Assembly (NCBI RefSeq): GCF_008365375.1
Contig: NZ_QOKW01000010.1
Span: forward strand, 124,001 to 188,000
Direction of reading: 5' to 3'
Source: Roseomonas genomospecies 6
GTDB taxonomy: Bacteria > Pseudomonadota > Alphaproteobacteria > Azospirillales > Azospirillaceae
Length of the DNA: 64,000 nt
Shown: one piece after another, positions 42,977 to 51,648 of the stretch
Layout: every line of letters starts with the position of its first letter
How positions within the stretch are numbered: position 1 is the first letter of the stretch
Translations under genes and position numbers: made by a program
Notes under the pieces: generated by a model
What the model saw: the letters and a program-made list of their open reading frames with translations, nothing else
Told to the model about the DNA's origin: nothing
Database searches by the model: none

Positions 42977-45328
42977 GTGAATTCTTCGATCGGCAAAGGC
43001 GGGACGCTTCCAGGCCACGAGGCGCACGCCAGCGTCCTTCCGGACAGTCTTCTGCAATCCGGCGCCGGGGAGTCCTCCGATGTCCGCGGCCGGCAGGAGG
43101 CGACCGTCTTCGCCACGCTGGCCGTGCTGTGGCGGCGCAAGCTGCTGATGCTCGCCATCGTCCTTCTGGGAACGGCGACCATCACCTACGTGATGCAGTC
43201 GCTGAAGCCGATGTACCGGGCGACCGCCATGGTGCAACTGGATTCCCGGCGCGTCGAACTGGCGGAATTCAAGTCGGTCGTGTCCAACCTGACGCCCGAG
43301 GCGCCGGTCGTCCGCAGCGAGGTGTCCATCGTCGGCTCCCGTGCGCTGGCGGAGCGGGTGGTGGAGAAGCTCGACCTGCTGCGCGATCCCGAATTCAACC
43401 CGATGCTCAAGGCGTCCGACGGCACCGACGAGCACTGGCTGAAGCGCGTCACCAAGGCCGGCATCGGCGCCCTGCCGCCGGAGGGCAACGACGTCCTGCG
43501 CCGGTTCGTGCAGGAGATGACCGCCCTGTTCCGCGCGGAGGACGTCCCCGTCGCCCAGGACGCCGATCAGGCCCGCCTGATGACCATCGACACGCTGCTG
43601 CGCCGGATCGAGGCGCGCAACGACGACCGCTCCTACACCATCATCATCGAGGCGTCCTCGGTCGATCCCGTCAAGGCCGCGGCCATCGCCAACGCCTTCG
43701 GCCAAGCCTATCTGGATTACCGGACGGAGATGAACCGCGACCTGACGGAGCAGGTCAACCGGTGGCTCGGCGAGCGGCTGGTCCAGGCACGCGAGGCCGT
43801 GCGCGGCGCGGAGGAGGCCATCCGCAGCTTCCGCAAGGAAAACGGCCTGCTGGAACTGCCCCCGGACGGGCGCAACATGGTCCAGCAGCAGATGAACGAG
43901 ATCAGCACCCAACTGACCGCCGCGCAGGCGCAGAAGGCGGCGGCGGAGGCGCGCGTGCGTCAGGCCCGCGACCAGACCGCCGCCAACGACACCGCGGCGA
44001 TCCCGGAGGTTCTCGCCTCCCCGCTGATCCAGAAGCTGCGCGAGGCGGAGGCGATGCTGGAGCGCCGGCTGGCCGAACTTCAGCAGGTCTACGGCGACAA
44101 GCACCAGGACATCGTGAATCTGCGTCGTGGCATCGGTGAACTGAAGGCCCGCATCCGCGACGAGATGGGCAAGATCCAGAAGGGTCTGGACGCCGACCTT
44201 GAGGTCGCGCGCATCCGCGAGGCCACCCTGCTGAAGAGCATCGCCGAGCTTCAGGAGAAGCAGAAGGACATCGAGGCCACCGGCATCCAGCTCCGCGACC
44301 TCGAACGCGCCGCCGATGCGCACCGCACGCTGCAACGCAGCCTCGCCGAGCGTTACGAGCAGACGCTGGCGCTGAGGAACACCGGAGCGCTCGACGCGCA
44401 TCTCAGCGCCCCGGCCCTGCCGCCGATCCGCCCGGCCTTCCCGCAGCTCCGCATGTCGCTGGGCGTCGGCATGGTCGGTTCCACGGCGCTGGCGGTGGCC
44501 TTGGTTCTGCTGCTGGAGCGGCTCAGCTCCGGCCTGCGCACGCCGACCCAGGTGGAGCGGGCGACCGGCGTTCCCTGCCTCGGCATGGTTCCGTCGCTTC
44601 CCCGCAACGAGGCGGCCTGGAGCCTGGCCCTGCACCCCGACAGCCGCCGCGCGCGCGAGATCGGCGCCTTCCGCGAAGCGATCCAGACGGTGCGGACCAT
44701 GGCCTGCATGCCGCGCAAGCGGGGAACGCCGCCCAAGGTGCTGCTGGTCACCTCCTCCCTTCCCAAGGAAGGCAAGTCGGTGCTTGCCGCCAATCTGGCG
44801 CGGTCGCTGGCCGGGCTGGGGCTGAACACGCTGCTGATCGACGCGGATTTCCGGCGCCCCTCCATCGCCAAGATGATGGGCTACCAGCCGCAAGGCAGCG
44901 TCGCCGACCTGCTGGACGGGCGCGTCGGAATCGACGACCTGCTCCACCAGGAGTCCCCCAACCTCAGCGTTCTGGGCAACATCGCCGGGGCCGCCGACGC
45001 CCACGACCGCATCAGCTCGCAGGCGATGAGCGACCTGATCGGATGGTCGCGCCACAACTTCGACGTGGTGGTGATCGACAGCGCCCCGGTGATGCTGTTC
45101 TCCGACGCGCTGGCCCTGTCCTTCCTGGCCGACAGCGTGATCTACGTCGTCCGCTGGCAGCACACCCCGCTGGACACCGTCATGGCCGGCTTCAACAAGC
45201 TGAAATCGGTCGACACCCCGGTCGGCGGCGTCGTGCTGTCGCGGGTCGTCGCGTCCAAACACGTCAAGTACGGCCACAAGGACGAGGCCTACTACTACGC
45301 CCTGCACGCGCCCGCGCGCCACACCTAG
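42977..45328 (+). CDS. Wzc/ExoP-like polysaccharide co-polymerase and tyrosine autokinase
   Basis: A 783-residue inner-membrane protein controlling chain length and export. TM1 is at about residues 55-75 after a cytosolic lead. The periplasmic domain (about 80-500) has the Wzz fold and long coiled coils (QAREAVRGAEEAIRSFRKEN and LTAAQAQKAAAEARVRQA). TM2 follows PALPPIRPAFPQLRMSL. The cytosolic BY-kinase has Walker A at about 593-601 (SLPKEGKSV, Lys600), Walker A' LLIDADFRRPS and VVIDSAPV. The C-terminal tail is a short Tyr cluster (KYGHKDEAYYYALHAP), the autophosphorylation site. The GTG at 42977 has AAAGGGG eight bases upstream. It opens the rightward arm. Confidence 0.92.
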   Translation: MNSSIGKGGTLPGHEAHASVLPDSLLQSGAGESSDVRGRQEATVFATLAVLWRRKLLMLAIVLLGTATITYVMQSLKPMYRATAMVQLDSRRVELAEFKSVVSNLTPEAPVVRSEVSIVGSRALAERVVEKLDLLRDPEFNPMLKASDGTDEHWLKRVTKAGIGALPPEGNDVLRRFVQEMTALFRAEDVPVAQDADQARLMTIDTLLRRIEARNDDRSYTIIIEASSVDPVKAAAIANAFGQAYLDYRTEMNRDLTEQVNRWLGERLVQAREAVRGAEEAIRSFRKENGLLELPPDGRNMVQQQMNEISTQLTAAQAQKAAAEARVRQARDQTAANDTAAIPEVLASPLIQKLREAEAMLERRLAELQQVYGDKHQDIVNLRRGIGELKARIRDEMGKIQKGLDADLEVARIREATLLKSIAELQEKQKDIEATGIQLRDLERAADAHRTLQRSLAERYEQTLALRNTGALDAHLSAPALPPIRPAFPQLRMSLGVGMVGSTALAVALVLLLERLSSGLRTPTQVERATGVPCLGMVPSLPRNEAAWSLALHPDSRRAREIGAFREAIQTVRTMACMPRKRGTPPKVLLVTSSLPKEGKSVLAANLARSLAGLGLNTLLIDADFRRPSIAKMMGYQPQGSVADLLDGRVGIDDLLHQESPNLSVLGNIAGAADAHDRISSQAMSDLIGWSRHNFDVVVIDSAPVMLFSDALALSFLADSVIYVVRWQHTPLDTVMAGFNKLKSVDTPVGGVVLSRVVASKHVKYGHKDEAYYYALHAPARHT

Positions 45329-45408
45329 GCCCTCCTCCCCTCCCAGGGCCGGTGAGGGGGTCCTGCCGGGGCGCTACGTCCGGCACATGCGCATCCCCCT
45401 CACCCCAA

Positions 45409-45431
45409 CCCTCTCCCCGGAGGGGAGAGGG
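45409..45431. repeat. Intergenic palindromic repeat
   Basis: A perfect 10-bp stem (CCCTCTCCCC with GGGGAGAGGG, 3-base loop), preceded by CCCCTCACCCCAAC. Strings of this form are repeated between genes in many proteobacteria and probably fold as an mRNA hairpin. It lies between the Wzc-like gene and the fusion gene, where it could attenuate or separate transcripts. Confidence 0.65.
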
Positions 45432-45455
45432 GGTATCAAGAAAAGCGAGGATTCC

Positions 45456-47717
45456 ATGACCAACGCCGAGTTCCCGCGGCTCGCCATCATCGGCTGCGGC
45501 AGCATCGTGAGTCATCACCTGTTGCCGGCGCTGCTCCGCCTGGGCTGGCGGCCGAGCGTGCTCGTCGATCCCTCGCCGGACCGGCTGGAAGCGGTGCAGG
45601 CCATGCTGGGCCGCAACCGCGCTCCCGTCGCCGTGGCGGACTGGCGGGAGGCGGCGGACCGGTTCGACGCGGCGCTGGTCGCCGCCCCGCCGATGTTCCA
45701 CGCGCCGATCGGCCAGAGCCTGCTGGAGGCCGGGAAGCACGTCTTCATGGAAAAGCCGCTGGCCGTCACCCTGGCCGACGCCGAGCGCATGGTGCGGACG
45801 GCGGAGGAGCGCAAGGCGGTTCTGGCGGTCGGGCTGATGCGCCGCTACGTGAACGGCATCCGCTGGCTGAAGGCGCTGATCGAGTCCGGCCAGCTCGGCC
45901 GCATTCTGCGGTTCGAGGCCCGGGAGGGCTTCGTCTACAACTGGGGCATCAGCTCGCCTTCGATGCTGCGCCGGGACGGTGCAGGCGGCGGCGTGCTGCT
46001 GGACACCGGTTCGCACACGCTGGACCTTCTGCTGTGGTGGTTCGGGGAGGCTGCGGAGGTCGAATACCGCGACGACAGCTACGGCGGGCTGGAGTCCGAT
46101 TGCCGGCTGTCCCTGACCATGGCGTCCGGCGCCACCGGCACGCTGGAGCTGAGCCGCACCCGCGCCCTGCGCAACACCATCCGCGTCTTCGGCACCAAGG
46201 GCAGCGTCGAGGCCCATCTCTACGAGAACCAGATCGCCTCGGACGTGCCACAGATCCTGGATTTCGTCCATGACGGCTTCTCGGCCAACCACATCCCGCC
46301 GCAGATCTTCGGCGACCTGTTCCAGGCGGAACTGAAGGATTTCGCCGACGCGATCCGCGAGGGGCGCGAGGCCACCGTCGGCGGGCGCGACGCCCTGTCC
46401 TCCACCGCGCTGATCGAACGCTGCTACGCCGACCGCAAGCCGCTCGCCCTGCCCTGGGTGGAAGGAACCGTGGCACCCTCATCCCATACGGCATCTCCCC
46501 AAAAAGATGGCCCGACCGTCGTGGTGACGGGCGCCGCGGGCTTCATCGGCGGGCGGCTGGTCGAGCGGCTGTGCCTGGAGCACGGGGCCAAGGTCCGCTG
46601 CATCGTGCGCGACATCGCGCAGGCGGTGCGTCTGGCCCGCTTCCCGGTGGAGATTGTCCGGGCCGACCTGCTGGACCGCGAGGCCATCGGCAAGGCGGTG
46701 GCCGGCGCCGACTGGGTTTTCCACTGCGCCTACGACGTGCGGTCGCGCCGCCAGAACATGGACGGGATGTCGGCGCTGATCGACGCCAGCCTCGCCCATG
46801 GGGTGAAGAGCTTCGTCCATCTCAGCACCTTCTCCGTCTACGAACCGCTGCCCGATGGCCCCTTGTCGGAGGAGACGCGCGACGGCGACCGGGCCTGGAG
46901 CTACGTGCAGAACAAGCTGGACCTGGAAAGGATGGTCCTCGACGCGGCGCGGGAGCGCGGCCTGCCGGGGGTGGTGCTTCAGCCCTCCATCGTCTACGGC
47001 CCCTTCTGCAAACCCTGGACGAACGCCCCCGCCGAGATGCTGCTGAGCGGCACCGTGGTGCTGCCGCAGGAGAGCGGGCTGTGCAACGCCGTCTACATCG
47101 ACGATCTGGTGGACGCGATGATCGCGGCGACCCGCAGCCCGCAGGCCGTGGGCGAGCGCTTCGTCATCTCCGGCCCCGACGCTCCCCCCTGGGCCGCCGT
47201 CTTCGGGCGCTTCCAGGAGGCGTTGGGCGTGGACAGCCTGCGCTTCCAGCCCGCGGAGGCGATCCGGAAGGAGATGAAGAGCCTGCGGCGCGACATCGCC
47301 ATGGTGCTTCAGGACCCGAAGAAGATCATCCAGATCATCGTGCGCTGGCGCCCGGCCCGCCGGGTGCTCCAGGCCGGGTTCGACAACCTGCCGCCGCGGC
47401 TGCGCCATCTTGTGATGGTCCACTACTTCCTGAAGAAGAAGGCCGGCCGCAACCAGCTCTGGCTGCCCGACGCGCAAAAGCTGGCGCTCTATCAGGCCAA
47501 GGCGATCATCGATCTGGGCAAGGCGCGGCGCCTGCTGGGCTACGAGCCGCGCTTCACCTTCGAGGACGGCATGGCGCTGACCGCCGAGTATCTGCGCTGG
47601 GCCTACCGGGACGTGCCGCGCACCGCCCCCGCGTCCCGGCCCGCCAACGAGGATCGTCTCCCCTCCTCCCTGCCCACCCCCCTGCCAACCGAGACGACGC
47701 GGGTCGGCAGCGCATGA
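45456..47717 (+). CDS. Fusion protein: Gfo/Idh/MocA oxidoreductase plus extended SDR
   Basis: A 753-residue two-domain enzyme. Residues 1-345 are a complete Gfo/Idh/MocA oxidoreductase: RLAIIGCGSIVSHHLLPALL (NAD(P) binding), HVFMEKPLAVTLADAE (EKP motif), LLDTGSHTLDLLLWWFGEA (conserved His). After a linker at about 346-355 (SSHTASPQKDG), residues 357-720 are an extended SDR with VVVTGAAGFIGGRLVERL, HLSTFSVYEP and the Tyr/Lys site SYVQNKLDLERM, then VYGPFCKPWTN. Neither half is truncated. Both families act on nucleotide sugars, so one protein may carry out an oxidation and a reduction or epimerisation. Its stop overlaps the flippase start by four bases (ATGA). Confidence 0.88.
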   Translation: MTNAEFPRLAIIGCGSIVSHHLLPALLRLGWRPSVLVDPSPDRLEAVQAMLGRNRAPVAVADWREAADRFDAALVAAPPMFHAPIGQSLLEAGKHVFMEKPLAVTLADAERMVRTAEERKAVLAVGLMRRYVNGIRWLKALIESGQLGRILRFEAREGFVYNWGISSPSMLRRDGAGGGVLLDTGSHTLDLLLWWFGEAAEVEYRDDSYGGLESDCRLSLTMASGATGTLELSRTRALRNTIRVFGTKGSVEAHLYENQIASDVPQILDFVHDGFSANHIPPQIFGDLFQAELKDFADAIREGREATVGGRDALSSTALIERCYADRKPLALPWVEGTVAPSSHTASPQKDGPTVVVTGAAGFIGGRLVERLCLEHGAKVRCIVRDIAQAVRLARFPVEIVRADLLDREAIGKAVAGADWVFHCAYDVRSRRQNMDGMSALIDASLAHGVKSFVHLSTFSVYEPLPDGPLSEETRDGDRAWSYVQNKLDLERMVLDAARERGLPGVVLQPSIVYGPFCKPWTNAPAEMLLSGTVVLPQESGLCNAVYIDDLVDAMIAATRSPQAVGERFVISGPDAPPWAAVFGRFQEALGVDSLRFQPAEAIRKEMKSLRRDIAMVLQDPKKIIQIIVRWRPARRVLQAGFDNLPPRLRHLVMVHYFLKKKAGRNQLWLPDAQKLALYQAKAIIDLGKARRLLGYEPRFTFEDGMALTAEYLRWAYRDVPRTAPASRPANEDRLPSSLPTPLPTETTRVGSA

Positions 47718-48991
47718 AGATGATCCCGGCGTCCCTGCCAGCGTCCCTCACCCGCAGTTTCTGGACCCTCGCCGACCAGGGCGTGGTCAGCCTGGGCATG
47801 TTCGCCATCAACATCCTGCTCGCCCGGACCTTCCCGTCGCAGGAATACGGGACCTTCGTGTTCTTCCTGTCGGTCCTGCTGGCGCTCCAGGTCGTCAATG
47901 TCAGCCTGATCCAGTACCCGCTGTCGGTGGAAGGCGCGGTGCTGGACCAGGCGAAACGCCGGACCCTGGCGGGCCGCGCCGTCGTCCTGACCGCCGGATC
48001 GCTGCTGCCGCTGTCCGGCATCCTGTCTCTGGTCGGCTACGGGCTCGGCATGCCGGAGCTGGTGGGTCCCGCCGTGCTCTACTTCGTCGTCTGGCAGGCG
48101 CAGGAGATCGGGCGGCGCGGGCTGATGTCCGGCCTGAAGCACGACAAGGCGCTGTGGGGGGACAGCGTCACCTATCTGGGCCAGGTCGCGGTGCTGCACC
48201 TGATGGCGCTGGGGGGCCACCTGACGCTGGAGCGGGTGTTCGTCGCCATGACCGGTCCGGCGCTGGCTGGGGCGGTCATCCATTTCGCCATACTGCGCCC
48301 CGGCTTCGGCGGCCTGTCGGAACTGCCCGGCGTCTGCCGCCGCTTCTGGTCCATCGGCCATTGGGCGCTCGCCAACAACCTGTTTCTGATGCTGCGGGTG
48401 CAGAGCCTCGTCTGGCTGATGGCGGCAATGGACGGCATGGCCTCGACGGCGGCGTTCCAGGCCGTGCTCAATCTGGTGAACATCGCCAACCCGATCATCA
48501 TCGGCATGGGCAACCTCGTCCCGCAACTCGCCGCGCGGGGGCGCAGCGCCGTGTCCGAGGGCGCCGGAGCGCTTCATCCGGACGAGCAGGCGTGGCTGGC
48601 GATCCGCGGCTACGTCGTCATCGGCGGCGCGCCGCTGCTGGTCTATTACAGCCTCGCGCTGCTGGTCCCCGATCAGGTGCTGCACATCGTCTACGGCACG
48701 ATGTCGCCCTACGCGAACCAGGAGCTGGCGCTGCGCCTGCTCTCCATCGGGGCGCTGACCGGCTATCTGGCGGAGATGGTCTGCTCCTATTTCTACGGCG
48801 TGCAGCGCAGCCAGTTCGCGCTCGTGGTGAACGTCGTCGGCACGCTCGCGGTGTTCGCGGCGGTCGGTCCGCTGGCGGCGATGTACGGAGTCGCCGGGGT
48901 GTGCATGGCGTTGCTCTTCTCCAGCGTGCTGCGCGTCGGCGCCGCCCAATACTATCTTTCCAAGACGAGGACCGCCCATGTCGCCCGCTGA
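47714..48991 (+). CDS. Wzx-like polysaccharide flippase
   Basis: A 425-residue polytopic membrane protein of the MATE/MOP exporter superfamily with about twelve hydrophobic helices. The N-terminus reads RSFWTLADQGVVSLGMFAIN, then LLARTFPSQEYGTFVF, the usual opening of O-antigen flippases. It moves lipid-linked repeat units across the inner membrane for polymerisation. Its start overlaps the fusion gene, and its stop overlaps the following glycosyltransferase gene by 14 bases, so this is one operon. Confidence 0.85.
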   Translation: MKMIPASLPASLTRSFWTLADQGVVSLGMFAINILLARTFPSQEYGTFVFFLSVLLALQVVNVSLIQYPLSVEGAVLDQAKRRTLAGRAVVLTAGSLLPLSGILSLVGYGLGMPELVGPAVLYFVVWQAQEIGRRGLMSGLKHDKALWGDSVTYLGQVAVLHLMALGGHLTLERVFVAMTGPALAGAVIHFAILRPGFGGLSELPGVCRRFWSIGHWALANNLFLMLRVQSLVWLMAAMDGMASTAAFQAVLNLVNIANPIIIGMGNLVPQLAARGRSAVSEGAGALHPDEQAWLAIRGYVVIGGAPLLVYYSLALLVPDQVLHIVYGTMSPYANQELALRLLSIGALTGYLAEMVCSYFYGVQRSQFALVVNVVGTLAVFAAVGPLAAMYGVAGVCMALLFSSVLRVGAAQYYLSKTRTAHVAR

Positions 48992-50234
48992 TGGCAGCGC
49001 CGCCTTCGCTGTGGCCAACTTCGCTGCGGCCAACCTTGCTATGAAGGGCGCCGGGCTGCGCCCGCTCGACCTCCGGCACGTCGTGATCCAGCCGGCCATC
49101 GCCCACCCCTCCTCCGCGAACGGGCTGCACAACGTGGTGCGCTGCCTGATCGCGGAGCAGCGCGCCATGGGCGACGACGCGCGGCTGTTCCTGTTCTCCG
49201 ACGATCCCGGCGCCCTGACCGGCATTCCGGCGGACTGCCCGGCGCAGCGCTTTTCCCTCGGCGGGCCGCGGCTTTCCGGACGGTCGCTGACCATCGCGGA
49301 CGCGACGCTGGACCATCTGCTGGACGGCGCCGGGCCGGACACGGTGGTGCACATCCACGGCGCGGTGAAGCCGCTGTTCGCGGCGCTCGCCCGCGGGCTC
49401 CACCGGCGCGGCGTCGCCTATGGCGTGACGCTGCACGGCCAGTGTTCCCACATCTACGACCTCTCGGGTCGGGTGCGCCGCCGCCTGCCCGCCGCCTGGA
49501 TGCGCTTCGTCGACGGTCCGGCCTTCGCCCGCGCCCGTTTCGTCCACGCCATCACCGAGGACGAGGCCGCCCTCGTCCGCAGGGTGGCCCCCACCGCCGC
49601 CGTCCGCCTGCTGCCCAACACCGCCTGGTCGGCGCTGCGCGGCGGCCTTCCCGCGCCGGTTCCGCGAACGGCGCCGGACGCCGACCGGCTGACCTTCGGC
49701 TATTGCGCGCGCTACGAGATCGAGCACAAGGGCGTGGACCTGCTGATCGAGGGCTTCGCCGCCTACCGCCGGGCCGGCGGGCGCGGGGTTCTGGAGTTGG
49801 CCGGGTCCGGTCCCGCCCGCGCCGACATCGAACGGCTCGCCGATGCCCACGGGCTCGGCACCGGCATCCGCGTGCATGGCCCGGTCTTCGGCGCGGAGAA
49901 GGCGGCGATGATGGCGGGCTGGCATTACTTCGCCCTGACGTCCCGGTTCGACGTGATGCCGACCGGCTGCCTGGAGGCCGCGCTGTCCGGCCTGCCGTTG
50001 ATCGTGACGCGGGAGACCGGGCTCGTCCCCTATGTGGAGACCCACGGCGCCGGTTTCGGCGTGCCCGCCCTGACGGCGGAGGCGGTGGCCGACGCGCTGG
50101 CGCGGGCCGAGAGGACCGGCCCCGGCGGCTGGCGGGAGATGGCGGCCAACGCGCACCGCATGGTGGCGGGGATCGGCGACTGGGGGCGGATCGCCGCGCG
50201 GCTGCGCGCCGCGGCCTATGGACGCCCGTCATGA
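48978..50234 (+). CDS. Family 4 glycosyltransferase
   Basis: A 418-residue GT-B enzyme. The first 25 residues are Ala-rich. The acceptor domain has HVVIQPAIAHPSSANGLHNV and VVHIHGAVKPLFAAL, and the donor domain has FGYCARYEIEHKGVDLLIEG, then LELAGSGPARADIERL and SRFDVMPTGCLEAALSGLP (the E-x7-E region, with Glu in CLEAA). The start lies 14 bases inside the flippase gene, and its stop overlaps the polymerase start. It probably adds a later sugar of the repeat unit. Confidence 0.87.
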   Translation: MSPADGSAAFAVANFAAANLAMKGAGLRPLDLRHVVIQPAIAHPSSANGLHNVVRCLIAEQRAMGDDARLFLFSDDPGALTGIPADCPAQRFSLGGPRLSGRSLTIADATLDHLLDGAGPDTVVHIHGAVKPLFAALARGLHRRGVAYGVTLHGQCSHIYDLSGRVRRRLPAAWMRFVDGPAFARARFVHAITEDEAALVRRVAPTAAVRLLPNTAWSALRGGLPAPVPRTAPDADRLTFGYCARYEIEHKGVDLLIEGFAAYRRAGGRGVLELAGSGPARADIERLADAHGLGTGIRVHGPVFGAEKAAMMAGWHYFALTSRFDVMPTGCLEAALSGLPLIVTRETGLVPYVETHGAGFGVPALTAEAVADALARAERTGPGGWREMAANAHRMVAGIGDWGRIAARLRAAAYGRPS

Positions 50235-51577
50235 GCGCGGTCCTCTCCACACCCAAGCGCAGCCGGGCACGGGCGGCGGACCTCTATCTGGGATTCCTGA
50301 TGGCGGTCCTGCTGGGCTACACGCTGGCCGGGCGCGGCTTCGCCTACATCGGGATTCCGCCCTTCTTCATCGGGGAAATCCTTCTGCTGTCCGGCCTTCT
50401 CGTCATGCTGCGGACCGGCGGCATCGTGGCGACGCTGTCCAGCCTGCCGGGGACGCTGCTGGCGATCCTGATCGTCTGGGTCCTGGCGCGAACCATTCCC
50501 TTCTTCGGCCTCTACAGCTTCGACGCCTTGCGCGACAGCGTGATCGTCATGTATGGCCTGTTCGCCTTCATCATCATCGCCGTGCTGTACGACGACCCCG
50601 AGCGGCTGCGCCGCCTCGTCCTGGCCTATGGCGGCTTCGCGGTTCTGTTCGTGACGGTCATGCCGATCCTCTATCCGGGCTTTCAGCTTCTCCAATCCCA
50701 GCTTCCCGTATGGCCGCGCTACAACGTCCCCATGATCAGCCTGCGCCCGGGCGAGGTCGGCGTGCACTTCGCCGGAATAGCGCTGTTCGTTTTGCTGGGG
50801 TTCCGCCGCCTCAACCTGCTGCAACTGGGGTTGCTGGTGGTCGGCATGGCGATGGTCGCCGCGCACAGCCGCGGCGGGACACTCGCCATCGTCGTGCCGC
50901 TGTGCATCGCGCTGGCCATGGTGCCGCGCAGCCGGCAACTCGCCCCGCTGCTGATGATCGGCGTGGTCACCGTGGTCATCGCGGCCCTGCTGAACCTGGA
51001 GATCGAGGTGTCGTCGCGGAAGCTGTCCGTCGACCAGATCGCAACCAACCTGATGAGCATCGCCGGCTCCGCCGAGACCGCCAGCCTGGACGGCACCAAG
51101 CAATGGCGGATCATGTGGTGGGACAAGATCGTCGGCTACACCGTCCACGGCGACTATTTCTGGAACGGCAAGGGGTTCGGCATCAATCTGGCGGACGACG
51201 ACGGCTTCCAGGTCATCGACGCCGAGGAGGCGCAGGTGCTGCGCAGCCCGCACAACGCGCACATGACGATCCTGGCCCGCGCCGGCGTTCCCGGCTTCCT
51301 GCTGTGGGTGGCCCTGCTGGGAAGCTGGGTGGCCTTCATGGTCCGCGCCTTCCTGCTGGCCCGCCGGCACGGCGACCGCGCCTGGGCCCGGCTGTTCGTC
51401 TTCCTGCTCTGCTACTGGCTGTCCATCGTCATCAACGCCTCGTTCGACGTGGCTCTGGAAGGTCCGATGCTGGGCATCTGGTTCTGGGTCCTGTTCGGGA
51501 CGGGCATCGCCGCCGGCCTGATCCACCGCTCGGAGATCGCGGACCGAAGGCGCCCGCTCCGCCAGGCGGCACCCTGA
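50231..51577 (+). CDS. O-antigen ligase/Wzy-like polysaccharide polymerase
   Basis: A 448-residue integral membrane protein with ten or more hydrophobic helices. The C-terminal half has a large periplasmic loop (about residues 250-350) including MWWDKIVGYTVHGDYFWNG, then PHNAHMTILARAGVPGFLLW, the conserved H-N-x2-L/M-x2-L-A-x2-G segment of the Wzy_C/WaaL family. In a locus with Wzx and Wzc partners, polymerase is the more likely role than ligase. The ATG overlaps the upstream stop by four bases. It is the last gene of the rightward arm, before a strong terminator. Confidence 0.87.
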   Translation: MSAVLSTPKRSRARAADLYLGFLMAVLLGYTLAGRGFAYIGIPPFFIGEILLLSGLLVMLRTGGIVATLSSLPGTLLAILIVWVLARTIPFFGLYSFDALRDSVIVMYGLFAFIIIAVLYDDPERLRRLVLAYGGFAVLFVTVMPILYPGFQLLQSQLPVWPRYNVPMISLRPGEVGVHFAGIALFVLLGFRRLNLLQLGLLVVGMAMVAAHSRGGTLAIVVPLCIALAMVPRSRQLAPLLMIGVVTVVIAALLNLEIEVSSRKLSVDQIATNLMSIAGSAETASLDGTKQWRIMWWDKIVGYTVHGDYFWNGKGFGINLADDDGFQVIDAEEAQVLRSPHNAHMTILARAGVPGFLLWVALLGSWVAFMVRAFLLARRHGDRAWARLFVFLLCYWLSIVINASFDVALEGPMLGIWFWVLFGTGIAAGLIHRSEIADRRRPLRQAAP

Positions 51578-51593
51578 CGCCCGCCGACACGGA

Positions 51594-51622
51594 AAGGGCG
51601 GGAGCTTGCGGCCCCCGCCCTT
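51594..51622. terminator. Bidirectional terminator after the exopolysaccharide operon
   Basis: A perfect 9-bp stem (AAGGGCGGG with CCCGCCCTT, 11-base loop) lies between the convergent stops of the polymerase gene (51577) and the beta-helix/CBM gene (51649). The flanking A and T bases give short U runs in both directions. Confidence 0.7.
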
Positions 51623-51648
51623 CGCGACCGTATCCTTACGACGCCGCC

